Shown here: positions 60,306 to 64,000 of the stretch, in pieces
Numbering within the stretch: the first letter of the stretch is position 1
How the letters are laid out: the number at the start of each line of letters is the position of its first letter
Assembly (NCBI GenBank): GCA_026075535.2
Contig: AP026538.1
Location: forward strand, 6,572,001 to 6,636,000
Source: Tricholoma matsutake
Taxonomy: Eukaryota; Basidiomycota; Agaricomycetes; Agaricales; Tricholomataceae
Direction: 5' to 3'
Length of the DNA: 64,000 nt
Program-made: the position numbers and the translations under genes
Notes under the pieces: generated by a model
The model's database searches: none
Seen by the model: only the letters and a program-made list of their open reading frames with translations
Told to the model about the DNA's origin: nothing

Positions 60306-61478
60306 ATGAGAATCAATTTAGATGAAGCGCAGCTTATCATCGATAAACATTTTCCTACGCAATCGGTCGTATCTTTGGCTCTTCTGCACAATAACGGGTA
60401 CAGGTAACTCTCAATACCAACTCGTTCCCTACTTTTTGTCTGATATGTTTCAAGCGATGAGCCAAATCTAAAAACATATGTGATAAACCTCCGCCCAAGG
60501 ACAGAAAGTACTGCAGTACCAGTCTGCTCTTGCTTCCTTTCGATATCTAGTCCAACAGTGGCCACAGGATTATACCATTCCAACTCTCTTCCTCTGATTG
60601 CCCAGCTCTTAACCCTCATTCGCACCCAAATAGACGTTCCAATCTCAGAATCCACCCTCGACACATCTCTCGAGTTAATACCATACCACTACTTGCTTTC
60701 CGCAATATGCCCCACTACATCTGAAAACATAATCTCCCTCTCTGAGGCTCGCAGATCTGGAGTCCTGTCAACCGTCGACAATCTCACAATCGATCTTCTC
60801 CTTGGACAGTTTCTCGGGCAGCTCCATAGCGGCGTTCAGAACCATTGGTACGGCCTTCCCCTCCTTGACGGTAAAGAGCCCAGCGACATGTTGAAGACAT
60901 GGGAGGAGACCTTCACGTCCCTTCTTGATGACCTCCTAACGCAAATCGAATCTCGCGAAGACGAATACGATTGCAGATTGCCTTATGAAGACATCCGCCT
61001 GTACCTCTCACGCGCGATTGGAGCGTCTCTGTTCGAGGACGTCGATGAGGCATCTCTCGTGTGGTTCACTGGATCAGAAGACGATATATATATTACTGTC
61101 TCGCCTGAGGGACCAGCGGTACCAGGAAGGATCGCTGCAATTCTCCCGAATGTTGCGCATGCACTGTGGGGCGACCCGCTGCTAGAGTGCTTCATGATGG
61201 GAAAGGGATCAGAGTCGGAAGACAGGCCAAGTGCTGCATTTATGGAAGGCTACTTGGGAGGGGGCGGTAAGCAGTTAATCGTGTTTCCCAGACAGCAGAC
61301 CAAGAGGTTGTGGTACACATTTTTCTTGGCATTGGTAATATTGACCAAGTATGGTGTGCCGACACTTGGTGATGACAACGAAGGGACATCTGTGAAAGAA
61401 AAACGTACTTGGGCAAGGCAGACTCTTATGAAGTGTGCTGAAGATTTAAAAGATGCCCCGTATCGTCTTGCACTGTAA
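60306..61478 (+). CDS. APH/kinase-like fold protein, fungal-specific
   Basis: The 373-residue product comes from exons 60306-60403 and 60455-61478 (52-nt intron, phase 2). It starts MRINLDEAQLIIDKHFPTQS. The features LGQFLGQLHSGVQNHWYGLP, then WEETFTSLLDDLL, PYEDIRLYLSRAIG and FTGSEDDIYITVSPEG resemble the LG..LG.LH core of aminoglycoside-phosphotransferase-type kinases, but I cannot identify a clear catalytic HxD in the usual place. The end has LIVFPRQQTKRLWYTFFLAL. A small-molecule kinase or pseudokinase role is a guess; gene status is good. Confidence 0.65.
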
Positions 61479-61771
61479 GTTAGTGGAACCATATATAACT
61501 AGAAGTTTTGAAATCAAGGCTGAGACCAGTTAGAATACACGTCGACAGTGCATGCCTGTCCAATGAGTGTGAAAATTTGGGCTATACACATTTGCATAAA
61601 TCAGAATCATAATTTAGGCACTTGGAAGCAGTCTGTAAAAGACTATGTAGTTAATTCGACTGTGCGGAGATCATTAGAAGGAAAGTGTTGTTTGTGTTGA
61701 CGGAGGGTTCGGCTTTGTCGAAAGATAGAATGAACGAATCGAGCTATTATAATCTTCTGTTGATTGACTCC
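61479..61771. other. Short intergenic region between convergent genes
   Basis: This is the 3' flanks of the APH-like and HMG-box genes. Nothing further was recognised. Confidence 0.5.
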
Positions 61772-62893
61772 TCAATGGCCTGTGGCATTTGCCTTATCGG
61801 GATAGGCCTATTTGACGAAGAGCATCAATAAGAGTGAGAGGGGAGGAGCGTAGGTTAACATGCCTTGTCGTGATAAACCTATCCGGACGAAGATCATCAA
61901 TAAAGAGTGAGAGAAGGAAGTGTAGGATAACATGACCGACCTGTTTCTGTGAGCTAGACATGTCACGCCAACGTTCTCCGCCAAGGCGGCCTATTGCCGC
62001 AATAGAGAATCCAGCCACTTCGTCTGATTTCCTCAAGTCTGAGAGGAAGCTGGAAATTGTCCTTGAGATGTAGGAATAAAGGGTGTGAGGACAATACGGA
62101 CAGCAAGAAGGGATTGCGGTTAATCTTGGGAGCATTGGGGTCCTTGGGCTTTCGGAACCTAAACTTGCCACGAGCTACTCTACGCCTGTTTATTTCCTTG
62201 AGAATACGGGGATCGATGCTGTCGAACCATTTCAAGGACTCCTTCGCCCGCTGTTCACGCAGAGAAGCTGCATCTTCTGAATATTGCTGACATGCATAGA
62301 GGCAGTCAGTACCATTGCACGAGCATCCAGAAAAGTTGCGAAAGAGAGGAATGCTGACCTGCTTCTCGTGCTCTGGAAGGGTTCTCCAGTTGACCGCAGC
62401 ATCCTTGAATATCTCTTGCATGGATTTAGTGGTCGGCGATACGTCTGTGATGTGTTTTTGTACGTATAGACCATACCCACTGGCTGATCGTTTAGGCTTT
62501 CGGGCGGTTGTTACGGGAATAATCACTAAACCGAAGTAGGAATACAGGTAAGGGAGCAAGTGAGAAATAAAATATACCTCTCTTTGGCTTGACAGACGCC
62601 TTCTTCTTTAGGGGCGTTTTCTTCTTGGTGAGTGTTTTCTTCTTGGTGGGTGTTTTCTTCTTCGCAGTGACGCGTTTTTCGGATGTAGATTTCTTCTTGG
62701 AAGCAGTATGTGTTACCTTTGCGACTGATTTCTTTGCTGTTCCAGTAGTGGCCAAAGCAAGACGTGATGTAGTCAAGAAGGAACGCGTCTGAAAGTGAGA
62801 CAAGAAAAGACGACGCGATAAAGCAAGTGTAGTTACGGAGAGAGTAGGAGAGATGATCCTAGCGCCGAACCGTAAACCAATAAACGAGAACAT
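61772..62893 (-). CDS. Mitochondrial HMG-box protein (Abf2-like), two boxes
   Basis: Predicted to package mitochondrial DNA. 270 residues from exons 62893-62578, 62525-62359, 62286-62102, 62049-61941 and 61807-61772. The N-terminus is Arg/Ser/Phe-rich without acids (SRRLFLSHFQTRSFLTTSRL), a mitochondrial presequence, then a Lys-rich repeat (TKKKTPLKKK). HMG box 1: KRSASGYGLYVQKHI, NWRTLPEHEKQ. HMG box 2: DPNAPKINRNPFLLFLSDL, RLGGERWRDMSSSQKQ then AYPDKANATGH. All phases fit. The last intron (133 nt) contains a duplicated acceptor region (see findings), so the last exon could also begin at a second AG. DNA packaging is inferred from the family. Confidence 0.8.
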
Positions 62894-63007
62894 GTCGTGG
62901 TTATTATAAAAAAAACAAAAACTTATGGATGGGTTGGTTGAAATCTGAAAAGCACGGCAGGAGGTTTATGGTCACTGTTTGGATGTGTTTATTTTCAACA
63001 CATTTCA
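62894..63007. promoter_or_regulatory. Compact bidirectional promoter (HMG-box gene and MED8)
   Basis: Only 114 bp separate the two divergent start codons, with an A-rich run (AAAAAAAACAAAAAC) near the HMG-box side and no evident TATA box. Confidence 0.5.
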
Positions 63008-63964
63008 ATGGCCCTCCCCATATCACAGCTTGAATCTCTTAAATTCAAGGCAAATCAGATCATAGATTCTATTCAAGGTCTCCAGCGCACTATAGAAGCA
63101 GGTCACCAGGCTGTCATGCCTGCTTGGCCTGATATTCTGAGCAAATACAATCTTCTCCTTTCTCAGACCCACAGTTTCTCTACGAGTCTCATGGGCAACC
63201 CTTCTCTGCAAGCGCCTGCCGGGGGACGGGTAAATCCATTCGAGAAGATAGCGTTACACCCAAACGTTAGCATGACGGACGCGCAGCTCGATGGAGAAGT
63301 GATTCCGTTGTTGAGAAACCAGCAGACAATGGATGTCCTGAGGATGGAGAACGAGACTGTTCGGTGCCTTGCTGAACATATGGTTACGAAAGGATCGGTT
63401 GGCGTACTTAATGGCGTGGGGCCTTCTCCGCGTGATATGACAGCGAGTGGCTATGGATATGCAAATGGGATGAGAGCAGCAAAGAAGGTGGAGTACGAAG
63501 ATGTATTGGCGGAATGTGACGAAATACGTAGTGCCCATGACCGACGCGTCGAGCGGGCTGTGAGGGCCGTTACCATGTTGCGGGATAAATTCGAATGGAA
63601 GCAACGTGTCGAGGTCGAGGTTGAAGAGCCAGAGGAGCTAGAATGGGACCCCAGACTTCACATGCAGCAGACCAATACCGACAATCACCTTAATGGAGGT
63701 GTAAATGGTGGCGAGGACGAGATGGGCGCGGATAATGGCGAAGACGGCACCGGCGATGTTGGGATGGAGTCACCTGAGGGTGGAAGCAGTGATGAAAACG
63801 AAGTGGAGGGTGCGCTAGTCCATTCTATGATGGATGGCACCAATTCGCCTACGTCGGCAACCGTGCAAATGCCACCGTCGAGTGGGATGGCGGTGGCGCT
63901 TGCTAACAGCACAAGTTACGATGTTCCAATGGTCACCGGTATGCCAAATGGAACAGGTCCATGA
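63008..63964 (+). CDS. MED8: Mediator complex subunit 8
   Basis: A head-module subunit linking Mediator to TBP and RNA polymerase II. One exon, 318 residues. The N-terminal helix LESLKFKANQIIDSIQGLQR and the following MPAWPDILSKYNLLLSQTHS with HSFSTSL are the hallmark of Med8; PLLRNQQTMDVLRMENETV matches the C-terminal conserved part. A coiled region (ECDEIRSAHDRRVERAVRA) precedes an acidic, Gly/Asp/Asn-rich disordered tail (residues about 215-318). It is divergent from the HMG-box gene. I assigned it from the ordered motifs and am fairly sure. Confidence 0.75.
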   Translation: MALPISQLESLKFKANQIIDSIQGLQRTIEAGHQAVMPAWPDILSKYNLLLSQTHSFSTSLMGNPSLQAPAGGRVNPFEKIALHPNVSMTDAQLDGEVIPLLRNQQTMDVLRMENETVRCLAEHMVTKGSVGVLNGVGPSPRDMTASGYGYANGMRAAKKVEYEDVLAECDEIRSAHDRRVERAVRAVTMLRDKFEWKQRVEVEVEEPEELEWDPRLHMQQTNTDNHLNGGVNGGEDEMGADNGEDGTGDVGMESPEGGSSDENEVEGALVHSMMDGTNSPTSATVQMPPSSGMAVALANSTSYDVPMVTGMPNGTGP

Positions 63965-64000
63965 CGTGTGGCAACCTCGCACATTGAGGTGCGCCACTTT

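Overview
The window is nuclear DNA of a mushroom-forming basidiomycete (Agaricomycetes; species not identifiable from sequence alone). The evidence is many short GT-AG introns (mostly 48-60 nt), a pentafunctional AROM gene, Agaricomycete-type Ty3/gypsy elements and a tandem set of the 7-TM proteins expanded in these fungi. It has two halves: a transposon graveyard (about 1-34,540) and a gene-dense euchromatic stretch (about 35,690-64,000).

Transposon half. A plus-strand chromovirus remnant (X, 735-3353 and 27365-29641) is split by a minus-strand Ty3/gypsy element (Y, 3354-27364). Y is itself split by a complete minus-strand chromovirus (Z, 9432-17175; 697-bp LTRs, 5-bp target duplication CATGC), by an inverted solo LTR of Y's own family (18137-19311) and by four hAT-like non-autonomous DNA elements, three of them packed into one LTR. 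Two more hAT-like elements lie outside (30289-30649, a near-perfect palindrome, and 33171-34530). All six have 8-bp target duplications that can be read directly. Z keeps an intact gag, all catalytic motifs, a probable -1 frameshift site, a Tf1-like 11-nt self-priming site with a matching TATA box and start point, and a second polypurine tract between RNase H and integrase. Y has the same central tract. Both Y and Z carry an oppositely oriented accessory ORF with coiled-coil and Zn-cluster-like cysteines between integrase and the 3' LTR. Six in-frame TGA codons in Z, and the differences sampled between its LTRs, fit C-to-T decay at CpG.

Gene half, in order: synaptobrevin-type R-SNARE (35688-36323, +), an unrecognised plus-strand candidate (36562-37450), a small conserved-looking protein (37714-38121, -), a calmodulin-like gene and calmodulin in tandem (38302-39161 and 39527-40370, -), three tandem 7-TM genes (41021-47044, +), a small ORF (47506-47899), an RGS/Rax1-like membrane protein (47978-49362, +), AROM (49807-54874, -), ribose-5-phosphate isomerase (55132-56458, -), TFIIH subunit Tfb5 (56851-57213, +), a BCS1-like AAA ATPase (57351-59476, -), an APH-like protein (60306-61478, +), a mitochondrial HMG-box protein (61772-62893, -) and Mediator subunit 8 (63008-63964, +). 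I rebuilt exons by following reading phase through GT-AG introns; several genes need micro-exons of 7-12 nt.

Ribose-5-phosphate isomerase and AROM lie in tandem on one strand. The first is in the pentose-phosphate pathway, which supplies erythrose-4-phosphate to the shikimate pathway run by the second. No rRNA, CRISPR or canonical tRNA gene was seen.
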